Position numbers and translations under genes: made by a program. 53,751 nt of DNA from Coriobacteriia bacterium. GTDB taxonomy: Bacteria; Actinomycetota; Coriobacteriia; Coriobacteriales; Eggerthellaceae. Where the stretch lies: the NCBI GenBank assembly GCA_030523425.1, contig JAUNIP010000006.1:4558-58308 (forward strand), read 5' to 3'. This document shows, one piece after another, positions 1-7,158 of this stretch (its first letter is position 1; each line of letters begins with the position of its first letter). The notes below the pieces were generated by a model, which saw only the letters and a program-made list of their open reading frames with translations, did no database searches and was not told where the DNA came from.

Positions 1-2
1 CC

Positions 3-230
3 GAATTCGAAGCGAAGCTGGCAGCCATGGACCCGGAAAAGGCCGCCAAGGTGCGGGCCGCCATGGAAGCCAAGAAGGCCAAGGCCGCAGCCGAAGCGCA
101 GGCCGCCGCGGATGCCGAATTCGAAGCGAAGCTGGCAGCCATGGACCCGGAAAAGGCCGCCAAGGTGCGCGCCGCCATGGAAGCCAAGAAGGCCAAGGCC
201 GCAGCTGCTGCCGCAGAAGGGGCGGGTGAA
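3..230 (+). repeat. 114-bp in-frame tandem repeat
   Basis: The unit starting GAATTCGAAGCGAAGCTGGC at 3 recurs at 117, exactly 114 bp (38 codons) later, with nearly identical DNA over about 85 bases before diverging. DNA-level identity suggests recent duplication or continuing copy-number change. More copies may lie upstream of the window. Confidence 0.85.
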
Positions 231-233
231 TAG
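3..233 (+). CDS. C-terminal tail of an Ech hydrogenase subunit (5'-truncated), with 38-residue repeats
   Basis: The reading frame is open from the first bases and ends at a TAG at 231-233, so this is the 3' end of a gene that starts before the window. What is visible is low-complexity, rich in Ala, Lys and Glu, and built from a 38-residue unit (starting EFEAKLAAMDPEKAAKV) present almost twice; the second copy degenerates into an Ala-rich end. It looks helical, perhaps coiled coil. The next gene starts 1 bp later and is the large subunit of an Ech-type hydrogenase. In ech operons the gene before echE encodes EchD, the small 30-kDa-like subunit, so this is probably a charged tail on EchD. The catalytic part is not in the window, so identity rests on position only. 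Confidence 0.55.
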   Translation, partial: EFEAKLAAMDPEKAAKVRAAMEAKKAKAAAEAQAAADAEFEAKLAAMDPEKAAKVRAAMEAKKAKAAAAAAEGAGE

Positions 234-234
234 C

Positions 235-1323
235 ATGTCCAAGAAAACCATCATCCCCTTCGGCCCTCAGCACCCCGTGCTGCCCGAACCCGTGCACCTG
301 GACCTGGTGTGTGAAGACGAAACCGTCATTGAGGCCATCCCGCAGATTGGCTTTGTGCACCGCGGTTTGGAAAAGCTGGTGGAAACGCGCGATTTCAACC
401 AGTTTATTTACGTGGCGGAGCGCATTTGCGGCATCTGCGCGTTCGGCCATTCCTATGGCTATGCCACCTGCATTGAAAAGCTGATGAACATTGAAATCCC
501 GCAGCGCGCGGAATACCTGCGCGTCATCTGGCACGAACTTTCCCGTGTGCATTCCCACATTCTGTGGCTGGGTTTGGCTGCCGATGCCTTCGGCTTCGAA
601 AGCCTGTTCATGCACTGCTGGCGCCTGCGCGAACGCGTGCTGGACATCTTCGAGAAGACCACCGGCGGGCGCGTAATCTTCAGCGTTGTGAAAGTTGGCG
701 GCGTCACGCGCGACATCAGCGACGAGCACCTGGCAGAAATCAAGAGCACGCTGCAAGGCATTTCCGCTGATTACGCCCAGATTATGAACACGTTTTTGAT
801 GGACGCTTCCGTGAAGAACCGCACCGTGGGCGTGGGATACATCAGCAAGGCCGACGCGCTTGACTTAAGCATGGTGGGCCCCTTCGTCCGCGCTTCCAAC
901 GTGGACTTTGACGTGCGCATGTTCGGCAACGGCGCCTACGGCGATTTGAGCGATTTCCAGCCCATCACCAGCACCGATGGCGACTGCTACGGCCGCTGCG
1001 TGGTACGCGCGAAAGAAGTGCTGCAATCCATTGACATTATCAACGAAATGATCGACAAGATTCCCGCGGGCGACATTGACGTGCCGGTGAAGGGCGCGCC
1101 CGCTGAAGGCGCGGAAGCCATCGCGCATCTGGAGCAGCCCCGCGGCGAATGCTTCTACTACGCCAAGGGCAACGGCACCAAGAACCTGGAACGCATGCGC
1201 ATGCGCACGCCAACCAGCGTGAACCTAGGCGGCATGACCAAGGCGCTGCAGGGGTGCGACCTGGCAGATGTGAACATGATCATTTTGACCATCGACCCGT
1301 GCATAAGCTGCACTGAAAGGTAG
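235..1323 (+). CDS. echE: Ech-type energy-converting [NiFe] hydrogenase, large subunit
   Basis: Catalytic large subunit of a group 4 membrane-bound [NiFe] hydrogenase; known family members couple ferredoxin oxidation to H2 evolution and ion pumping. The 362-residue length is typical of EchE. Both nickel-ligand CxxC motifs are present: RICGIC (C65, C68) and the C-terminal DPCISC (C356, C359). The protein ends three residues after the last Cys (TER), so there is no long cleavable tail, as in other Ech enzymes. The frame is open further upstream, but the ATG at 235 lies just after the preceding stop, behind a G-rich ribosome site, and gives the normal family N-terminus. Followed 6 bp later by the ferredoxin subunit, so translated as part of one operon. 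Confidence 0.93.
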   Translation: MSKKTIIPFGPQHPVLPEPVHLDLVCEDETVIEAIPQIGFVHRGLEKLVETRDFNQFIYVAERICGICAFGHSYGYATCIEKLMNIEIPQRAEYLRVIWHELSRVHSHILWLGLAADAFGFESLFMHCWRLRERVLDIFEKTTGGRVIFSVVKVGGVTRDISDEHLAEIKSTLQGISADYAQIMNTFLMDASVKNRTVGVGYISKADALDLSMVGPFVRASNVDFDVRMFGNGAYGDLSDFQPITSTDGDCYGRCVVRAKEVLQSIDIINEMIDKIPAGDIDVPVKGAPAEGAEAIAHLEQPRGECFYYAKGNGTKNLERMRMRTPTSVNLGGMTKALQGCDLADVNMIILTIDPCISCTER

Positions 1324-1329
1324 GCCAGC

Positions 1330-1704
1330 ATGGGACTGAAACTTGGAAGCATGACGTTTGGCAGCCTGTTCAAGAAGCCCGAAACCACGCTGTATCCCTT
1401 CGAAAAGAAGGAGCCGCCGGCAGGCCTGAAGGGCATGGTGGAAAACGACCCGGCGCTGTGCATTCTGTGCGGCATCTGCGAAAAGCGCTGTCCCACGGGC
1501 GCCATTGTGGTTGCCAAGGCCGACCGCACCTGGGCCATCAACCGCCTGCGCTGCGTGCAATGCCAAAGCTGCATTTTGGCCTGCCCCAAAGCCAGCCTGT
1601 ACATGAACCCCCAACCCCCGGCCATCACCACCACCATAGAACCCGTAGTGGTAGAAGTGCCCGAGCAACCAAAGAAAGCAAAGGTAGCAGAACCGGCTGA
1701 ATAA
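1330..1704 (+). CDS. echF: Ech hydrogenase ferredoxin-like subunit, two [4Fe-4S] clusters
   Basis: A 124-residue polyferredoxin that passes electrons between soluble ferredoxin and the hydrogenase core. Two classical cluster motifs are visible: C44-C47-C50-C54 (CILCGICEKRCP) and C75-C78-C81-C85 (CVQCQSCILACP). The region after residue 95 is a Pro/Val/Lys-rich tail without obvious fold. It directly follows echE and is the last gene of the operon; an inverted repeat about 15 bp after its stop probably ends the transcript. Role assigned from motif plus operon position. Confidence 0.9.
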   Translation: MGLKLGSMTFGSLFKKPETTLYPFEKKEPPAGLKGMVENDPALCILCGICEKRCPTGAIVVAKADRTWAINRLRCVQCQSCILACPKASLYMNPQPPAITTTIEPVVVEVPEQPKKAKVAEPAE

Positions 1705-1718
1705 GACTACCTGTGGTG

Positions 1719-1761
1719 CGAGCGAGTCAAATAGGTGCCTGACCCCTTTTTGACTCGCTCG
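1719..1761. terminator. 13-bp perfect inverted repeat after echF, terminator or REP-like
   Basis: CGAGCGAGTCAAA (1719-1731) is perfectly complementary to TTTGACTCGCTCG (1749-1761). The 17-nt loop holds TAGGTGCCTGACCCC. A T-run lies inside the loop/right-arm boundary rather than after the stem, so it is not a textbook terminator. The position just after the ech operon suits transcription termination; the conserved-looking loop also recalls dispersed REP-type elements. Confidence 0.6.
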
Positions 1762-1858
1762 TGGTAGGGTCACTTGTCATCTTTTCAAAGTTTGTATGGA
1801 AGCTTCAAATGCTGGGGTTGTTTTGTGTATTCCTGATAAAATAGGTCAGCCCGCACTT

Positions 1859-1885
1859 ACCGGACTTTGGCGTCCGGTTTCTTTT
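1859..1885 (+). terminator. Small hairpin with T-rich tail upstream of the phosphatidyltransferase gene
   Basis: ACCGGAC (1859-1865) pairs with GTCCGGT (1872-1878) around TTTGGC and is followed by TTTCTTTTT, the form of an intrinsic terminator on the plus strand. It sits about 20 bp before the start of the next gene's coding sequence, so it may act as a leader attenuator or stop read-through from ech. Confidence 0.5.
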
Positions 1886-1906
1886 TGAGCAGGGAAGGAG
1901 GGCGCC

Positions 1907-2584
1907 GTGGAACAGCATAAGCATTCGATTGTGCCCCCCGAAGGCGAAGTCTCCAACGAGATTCTGACCATCCCTAATGTTATTTCAACCATCCGCTTGC
2001 TCATGGTGCCGGCGTTTTTCGTTGCGCTTATGTTTGGGCAGGATCTGCTGGCCACGGCCCTTTTCGCTATTGCGGCTTTCACGGATTTCCTGGACGGCTA
2101 CATTGCCCGGCGCACCAACAAGGTTACGAAGCTAGGCCAACTGCTAGACCCGGCCGTTGACCGCTGCCTGATGATTTTCGGCGTGGTGGGCCTGATGATT
2201 ATCGGCCGGTTGCCGGTGTGGATTGTGGTGTTAGTTCTTTTGCGCGACCTGTATTTGCTGGTGGGAGGCTATTACTTGCTTCGCCGGTGGAAGCGGCGCG
2301 TGGCGGTCATCTACCCCGGCAAGGTGGCAACCACCTTGCTGTTTATTGGCTTTTGCGGGCTGGTGCTGAACATGCCGCTGATTCCAGGCCTGGGCTGGTG
2401 CGATTTCGCGTGGCTGCCGGGCTTCAACACGGCGCTGTGTTCGTGGAGCATCTGGTTTGTGTATGCCGGCTTGGCCCTTACCGTGTTCACCACTGCGTAT
2501 TACACACGGGAAGCTTACCGGCAGTGGACCGAAGCTCGGGCGCAGGAAAAGAAGGAAGCGGGTTTGAGCAGACATGCCCACTAA
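1907..2584 (+). CDS. CDP-alcohol phosphatidyltransferase family membrane protein
   Basis: Integral membrane enzyme that joins a CDP-linked diacylglycerol to an alcohol; the usual product in this subfamily is phosphatidylglycerophosphate or a related phospholipid. The family signature is intact: DGYIARR, then G, then LLDPAVDR, matching DG-x2-AR-x8-G-x3-D-x3-D at about residues 63-85. Several hydrophobic helices follow and the protein ends in a charged tail. The start is GTG at 1907, behind a good AAGGAG. A second family member, fused to CinA, lies at 28160-29326; since that one sits in the normal pgsA context, this copy may make another lipid (phosphatidylinositol- or cardiolipin-like). The exact substrate cannot be read from the sequence. 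Confidence 0.85.
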   Translation: MEQHKHSIVPPEGEVSNEILTIPNVISTIRLLMVPAFFVALMFGQDLLATALFAIAAFTDFLDGYIARRTNKVTKLGQLLDPAVDRCLMIFGVVGLMIIGRLPVWIVVLVLLRDLYLLVGGYYLLRRWKRRVAVIYPGKVATTLLFIGFCGLVLNMPLIPGLGWCDFAWLPGFNTALCSWSIWFVYAGLALTVFTTAYYTREAYRQWTEARAQEKKEAGLSRHAH

Positions 2585-4766
2585 TTCTGCACCCACGCCG
2601 CGACGCAGAAGTTCATCATCCGGGCGCCCTAGCGGCAACAACGCATCTCGAAACACGTCCCGCACCCGGCAGGGAAGCGCTTCCACGCGGCCGTCTGTGC
2701 GTCCTTCTGTGGCCCAGAAGAAAGCCTCAGGCCAAAGGAAGGCCAGTGCTTCCGGGCGAAAGGACGCAGGCGCGGCGCGTGGCAAATCTGGCGTAAGCCG
2801 GAACGCCGCTGTTCGCAGTGCGCAGCCTGCCAAGCAGCCGGCACGCAGCATTACTAGCACCAATAACCCAGCCGCCGCACCTGCCCATGCGCGCTTTAAA
2901 GCCCTGCGCACAGTGCTTGCGGCCGTGGCGGGCTTGGTCTTGCTGATGGTGCTGGCCTTCGCCTTCGACGCGCTTACCACGCACAACCGCATATATGCCA
3001 ACGTGAAAGTGGGCACGGTGGACGTGGGCGGCATGACCACCGCCGAAGCGGCCAACGCCATCCGTCAGGCCTACGGCACGCGCGTGGCGGAAGCCAACGT
3101 TACCGTTTATGCCGGTCAGGAAGGCAAAGACGCCGCCGCTACCGCCACTGCGGTCCAAGACGCGGATCAGTCGGTGGAAGAAGTGGCTGCGCAAACCAAT
3201 TCCTGGCAGGTGACCGCCCAGGACCTGGGCCTGTGGATTCCCGCCGAAGACTGGGCACAGGCTGCCTATGAAACCGGCCGCGAAGGCTTGATTGAACGCA
3301 TCCAAACCAGCGTGTTCGGCGTAACCGTGGAGCCAGTGCTAGGCGCAGACCAAACGCAGCTGCAAGACTTGGCAAACAGCATAGACGCGCGCATGGGCAC
3401 CCCCCGCGTGAACTGGGATATTGCTGTTTCAGGCGGCGTTGCAAGCGTCACGCCTGGCAGCGATGGCATCCTGGTGAACCCCGCCACGCTGCAAAACCAA
3501 GTGTCCGCCGTGGTGTTGGGCAACGAAGACGGGCGCGGCGAAGTGATTGCCCACGTGGAAAGCGCGCCAGTGCTGATCACCCAGCAGCAGGCCCAAGACG
3601 CCGCCGACAAGGTGAACGCTGCCTTGGCACGCGGCATAGACTACCGCTACGGCGAATACACCTGGCACGCCGATGGCAACACGGCCGGCGAATGGATATA
3701 CACCGAAATTGTTGAAGACAACGGCACCTACCAACTGAACGCGCTGGTCAACCAGCAAGAAGTGAAGAATTTCCTGCTGCCCCACATAGCGGAGAATTCC
3801 TTCGTCAGCAACGTGTTGGTCACCTTCGAAAACACCGATGACGGCGTGATGGTGTACCCCTACGGCGACTCCACCATGCCCGATGTGACCAACGCCGCCG
3901 TGCAGACCGCCCCGGCGCTGTTCCAGGAAGGCGCTGCCACGCCCGCCGTCACCTTCGGCGACGTAGAGCTGCCCGAAGTGATGTCCTTCGACGAAGCGCT
4001 GTCCTACGGCGTCATCGAGCGCATAAGCACCTACACCACCGAATACACCAACACCGACTATACCCAGGCGCGCAACACCAACATCCACCTGGCTTCCGAA
4101 GAAATCACCGGCTCCATAGTGGCTTCCGGCGAAACGTGGTCCTACAACGAGACCGCCGGTGACAGCACGGCCGACAAGGGCTATCTGTCCGCCGGCACCA
4201 TCATAGACGGCGTGTACAGCGAATCCGTCGGTGGCGGCTTGTGCCAGGTGGCAACCACGGTGTTCAACGCGGTGTATGACGCCGGCTTCACCGTGCAGGA
4301 GCGCCATAACCATTCGCTCTACATTTCCAGCTATCCCATTGGCCGCGATGCCGCCATAGACTACGCCTCCAACATGGACCTGGTGTGGCAAAACGACACG
4401 AACAGCGACGTCATTCTGATTATGAGCTACACCGAAGACACCGTGACCGCTTCGCTGTACGGCGTAAGCCTGCACTACACCGTGACCACCGACGTGGGGG
4501 ACTGGGAAGAAGGCGAAAAGTACGAGATCATCGTGAAGGAAGACGAAACCTTGCCGAAGGGCTACAGCTATGTTGATACCACCGGCACCGACGGCAGCGA
4601 GATCTCCATAGTGCAGACGGTGTTCGACCAAGAAGGCAACGTGGTGTTTTCCAAGACCTACCATTCCGTTTACGACCCCAAAGACGAAGTGGTGAAGTGC
4701 GGGCCGGAAACGGAAGTGAACACTGACCGAAATAATAATGAAGAGAAAACGTCAACTCGTCAGTGA
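2574..4766 (+). CDS. VanW family protein, membrane-anchored
   Basis: Surface protein of 730 residues. Order: a Ser/Arg/Lys-rich cytoplasmic N-terminus (1-108), one membrane helix (about 112-134), a long extracytoplasmic region with two putative peptidoglycan-binding repeats (starting near VKVGTVDVGGMTTAEA), then a VanW domain at about 490-620 including GETWSYNETAG and SVGGGLCQVATTVFNAVYD. VanW proteins occur in vancomycin-resistance clusters and widely outside them; the biochemical activity is not established. The gene overlaps the previous one by 11 bp, so the two are translationally coupled. The setting (phospholipid synthesis, D,D-carboxypeptidase) fits envelope work. It should not be read as a resistance gene: no other van genes are present. 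Confidence 0.88.
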   Translation: MPTNSAPTPRRRSSSSGRPSGNNASRNTSRTRQGSASTRPSVRPSVAQKKASGQRKASASGRKDAGAARGKSGVSRNAAVRSAQPAKQPARSITSTNNPAAAPAHARFKALRTVLAAVAGLVLLMVLAFAFDALTTHNRIYANVKVGTVDVGGMTTAEAANAIRQAYGTRVAEANVTVYAGQEGKDAAATATAVQDADQSVEEVAAQTNSWQVTAQDLGLWIPAEDWAQAAYETGREGLIERIQTSVFGVTVEPVLGADQTQLQDLANSIDARMGTPRVNWDIAVSGGVASVTPGSDGILVNPATLQNQVSAVVLGNEDGRGEVIAHVESAPVLITQQQAQDAADKVNAALARGIDYRYGEYTWHADGNTAGEWIYTEIVEDNGTYQLNALVNQQEVKNFLLPHIAENSFVSNVLVTFENTDDGVMVYPYGDSTMPDVTNAAVQTAPALFQEGAATPAVTFGDVELPEVMSFDEALSYGVIERISTYTTEYTNTDYTQARNTNIHLASEEITGSIVASGETWSYNETAGDSTADKGYLSAGTIIDGVYSESVGGGLCQVATTVFNAVYDAGFTVQERHNHSLYISSYPIGRDAAIDYASNMDLVWQNDTNSDVILIMSYTEDTVTASLYGVSLHYTVTTDVGDWEEGEKYEIIVKEDETLPKGYSYVDTTGTDGSEISIVQTVFDQEGNVVFSKTYHSVYDPKDEVVKCGPETEVNTDRNNNEEKTSTRQ

Positions 4767-4848
4767 GCGCGCGTTTTCGCCTAAGTGCTGATACTATTAC
4801 TACAGACAAGGGCACATCCCTTAGGTTACACACAGAAAGGCTAACAGC

Positions 4849-5274
4849 ATGATTTCTCAGCTTACCGTTTTTCTTGGCAACGAAGAAGGCCGCTTGGCTG
4901 CGGCTGTCCGCACGCTTTCCCAGGCGGACATCAACCTGCATTCCCTGAACATTGCCGAATCCGCCGATTTCGGCATTCTGCGCATTATCTGCGACACGCC
5001 CGAAGCGGCCCTGGAAGCCATGAAAACAGCTGGCTACCAGGCAAGCCTGACGCCGTTGGTGGCAGTGCAGGTGCCCAACGTCAAGGGCGGCTTGGCTTCG
5101 CTGCTGAACGCGCTTGACGAAAAGGACATCAATATCGAATACGGCTATTGCTTCTCGTTGAACGAACAGACCGCCATCGACGTGCTGAAGATCAAACAGG
5201 AGGGCGTGGAGGCTGAGCTTGCCCAGGCAGGTTTCACGATTGTGGCTCCCGCGGACATTTACGTTGTTGACTAG
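4849..5274 (+). CDS. Tandem ACT-domain protein
   Basis: A 141-residue soluble protein made of two ACT domains (about 1-66 and 70-141) and nothing else; the first begins ISQLTVFLGNEEGRLAAAV, a typical ACT beta-alpha-beta start. ACT domains bind amino acids and regulate metabolism; stand-alone pairs are common in anaerobes, often near amino-acid or 2-oxoacid oxidation genes. An IorAB system lies 2 kb downstream, so sensing an aromatic or branched amino acid is possible but unproven. Its final codons overlap the start of the carboxypeptidase gene. The 82-bp gap before it probably holds its promoter; GAAAGG precedes the ATG. Confidence 0.85.
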   Translation: MISQLTVFLGNEEGRLAAAVRTLSQADINLHSLNIAESADFGILRIICDTPEAALEAMKTAGYQASLTPLVAVQVPNVKGGLASLLNALDEKDINIEYGYCFSLNEQTAIDVLKIKQEGVEAELAQAGFTIVAPADIYVVD

Positions 5275-6673
5275 CACCACCACCCACACAAGCTTTTCTT
5301 GGCGCGTACGCATTCTTGCGTGCGCGCTTGCTGTAACGCTGGTTTGCGCGTTTTTGCCCTGCACTGCCTTTGCCGAAGTGCTGAAGTCAGACATCGTGAC
5401 CGGCGAAACCGTTGAGGCGCGCGGGCTGACCATCGCGCAGTGCCCCAGTATAGAAGCGGAATCAGCCCTAATTATGACCGAAGACGGCACCGTGTATTTC
5501 GAGCGCGATGCCGATTCCTACCGCAAGATTGCATCCATCACCAAGATCATGACCTGCTTGGTGGCGCTGGACATGGGCACGGCGTCGGATTTGATCCCCG
5601 TGTCTGAAAACGCTGCAGAAATCGGCGAATCTTCCGCCGGCTTGCAGGCGGGCGACATAGTGGAATTCCAAAACATGCTGTTGGCCCTGATGGTGCCTTC
5701 GGGCAACGACGCTGCCATAGCGCTGGCGGAATACTACGGGCAGCGCATTCTGGATGCTAACGGCGGCACCGGCGTGCTGGATGCCACCGCCTGCGTGAAC
5801 GCCTTTGTGGAGCGCATGAACGCGAAGGCCGCCGAGCTTGGCATGACCAACACGAAGTTCGCCAACCCGCATGGGTTAGACGACGGCGAATACGAAGGCG
5901 ACTTCGGCAGCACGGCGCGCGATATTGCCACCATGGTGCAATACGGCATGAAGAACCTGCTGTTCCGCGGCGTGGTTTCCACCGACGGCTGCGACATTGC
6001 CGTGAAACGCGACGGCGAAACCGTGGTGATCACGCTAGAGCCTACCGACTACATGCTTAGCTGGTACGAAGGCGCATTGGGCGTGAAAACCGGGCACACG
6101 GACTATGCAGGCTCGTGCTTCGCTGGCGCCAGCAAGCGCGGTTCCACCGAAGTGTACGCCATCATCTTGAATTCCTCGGACGATTCGCAGCGCTTCTACG
6201 ATGCGGAAACCTGCATGGACTGGCTGTATGAGAACCTGGTGGACGTGCCGCTGGTAAGCAGCGCCGAAACGTGCCAGATGAACATAGACGGCACCATGAA
6301 GACCGTGCCTATCGTGGCCTACGCCGCCCATTCAGGGTGGGTGAACTGCACGTTCCCCGTCACGCTGGCGAACCCGGACGAAACCCTGGAAGTGTTCCGC
6401 CTGAACGGCAACTTGACCATGGACGTGACCATCAACGACATTTCGGGTGACGTGCATGCGGGCGACATTGTGGGCAGCATCAATTTCTATCAGCACAACG
6501 AACTGGTGCATACCGCCCAGCTTATGGCCTGCAAAGACCAGATTGGGCCTAACTTCTTAGAAGGCATAGGCGTGTGGTTCGACCGCTTTTTGCGCGGTTT
6601 TACCAACGAACCCACCGTGGCCAAGAACCAAATCATTGCAACTACCACCATCTTGATGGATAAGACAGCATAG
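5264..6673 (+). CDS. D-alanyl-D-alanine carboxypeptidase (penicillin-binding protein 5/6 type, S11)
   Basis: Secreted wall enzyme trimming the terminal D-Ala of peptidoglycan pentapeptides. All three active-site motifs are present: SITK (S91, K94), SGN (S146-N148) and KTG (K275). A signal peptide (ACALAVTLVCAFLPCTAFA) precedes the mature protein; a PBP5-like C-terminal beta domain follows the catalytic domain, then an amphipathic segment rather than a clear membrane helix. No ATG fits: the frame reaches back to TTG 5219, but TTG at 5264 (or 5267) gives a normal signal peptide and overlaps the ACT gene by about 10 bp, implying translational coupling. Numbering assumes 5264. Followed 9 bp later by the FHA gene. 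Confidence 0.88.
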   Translation: MLTSTTTHTSFSWRVRILACALAVTLVCAFLPCTAFAEVLKSDIVTGETVEARGLTIAQCPSIEAESALIMTEDGTVYFERDADSYRKIASITKIMTCLVALDMGTASDLIPVSENAAEIGESSAGLQAGDIVEFQNMLLALMVPSGNDAAIALAEYYGQRILDANGGTGVLDATACVNAFVERMNAKAAELGMTNTKFANPHGLDDGEYEGDFGSTARDIATMVQYGMKNLLFRGVVSTDGCDIAVKRDGETVVITLEPTDYMLSWYEGALGVKTGHTDYAGSCFAGASKRGSTEVYAIILNSSDDSQRFYDAETCMDWLYENLVDVPLVSSAETCQMNIDGTMKTVPIVAYAAHSGWVNCTFPVTLANPDETLEVFRLNGNLTMDVTINDISGDVHAGDIVGSINFYQHNELVHTAQLMACKDQIGPNFLEGIGVWFDRFLRGFTNEPTVAKNQIIATTTILMDKTA

Positions 6674-6682
6674 GAGACGACC

Positions 6683-7120
6683 ATGATTGACATTTGCCCT
6701 GTGTGCGGAACGCAGGTTTCAGAAGAGGATTCTGTATGCAGCGCGTGCGGCTTCAAGCTTTCCGGCACCACGCAAAGCTTCGCACCCATTTCGGTGACGG
6801 AATTCGACCTGGATACCACGCCGAAGAATAAGAAATCCACGTTGCGTATCATCCGTGGGCCCCAGATTGGCACCATTTTCATGCTGGGGGTCGAAGAGAT
6901 GACCATCGGCCGCAACCCGCGCTGCAATATTTTCCTGAACGATATGACCGTTTCGCGCGGCCATGCCAAGGTTGTGCCCATGGACAAGGGGTATTGCATT
7001 GTGGACGACAGTTCGTACAACGGCGTGTGGGTAAACGACAAGGCCGTGGGACGCGCGTTTTTGAACCAGGGCGACATTGTGCAGATTGGCGTGTTTTGCC
7101 TGGTGTACGAACAGGAATAA
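6683..7120 (+). CDS. Zinc-ribbon and FHA domain protein
   Basis: A 145-residue cytoplasmic protein. A zinc ribbon at the N-terminus (C5, C8, C19, C22) is followed by a linker and one FHA domain (about 53-143). FHA core residues are intact: TIGR (R77), SRGH (S91, R92, H94) and N113, so phosphothreonine binding is expected. FHA proteins usually report on Ser/Thr kinases; no kinase is in this window, though a matching zinc-ribbon/PASTA membrane protein is at 42694-44247. It is the last gene of the VanW-carboxypeptidase run, so a role in wall or division control is a reasonable inference. Confidence 0.88.
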   Translation: MIDICPVCGTQVSEEDSVCSACGFKLSGTTQSFAPISVTEFDLDTTPKNKKSTLRIIRGPQIGTIFMLGVEEMTIGRNPRCNIFLNDMTVSRGHAKVVPMDKGYCIVDDSSYNGVWVNDKAVGRAFLNQGDIVQIGVFCLVYEQE

Positions 7121-7158
7121 GCGCGATGTGTGCGATTGTGCGCTGGTAAGGGGGATGC

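Noticed and set aside
3429-4664. 411-codon minus-strand frame inside the VanW gene
   Set aside because: Low-complexity Gly/Val/His product typical of an antisense shadow; VanW frame is clearly coding.
2574-4766. Vancomycin resistance determinant
   Set aside because: VanW alone does not confer resistance and no vanHAX or sensor genes are present.
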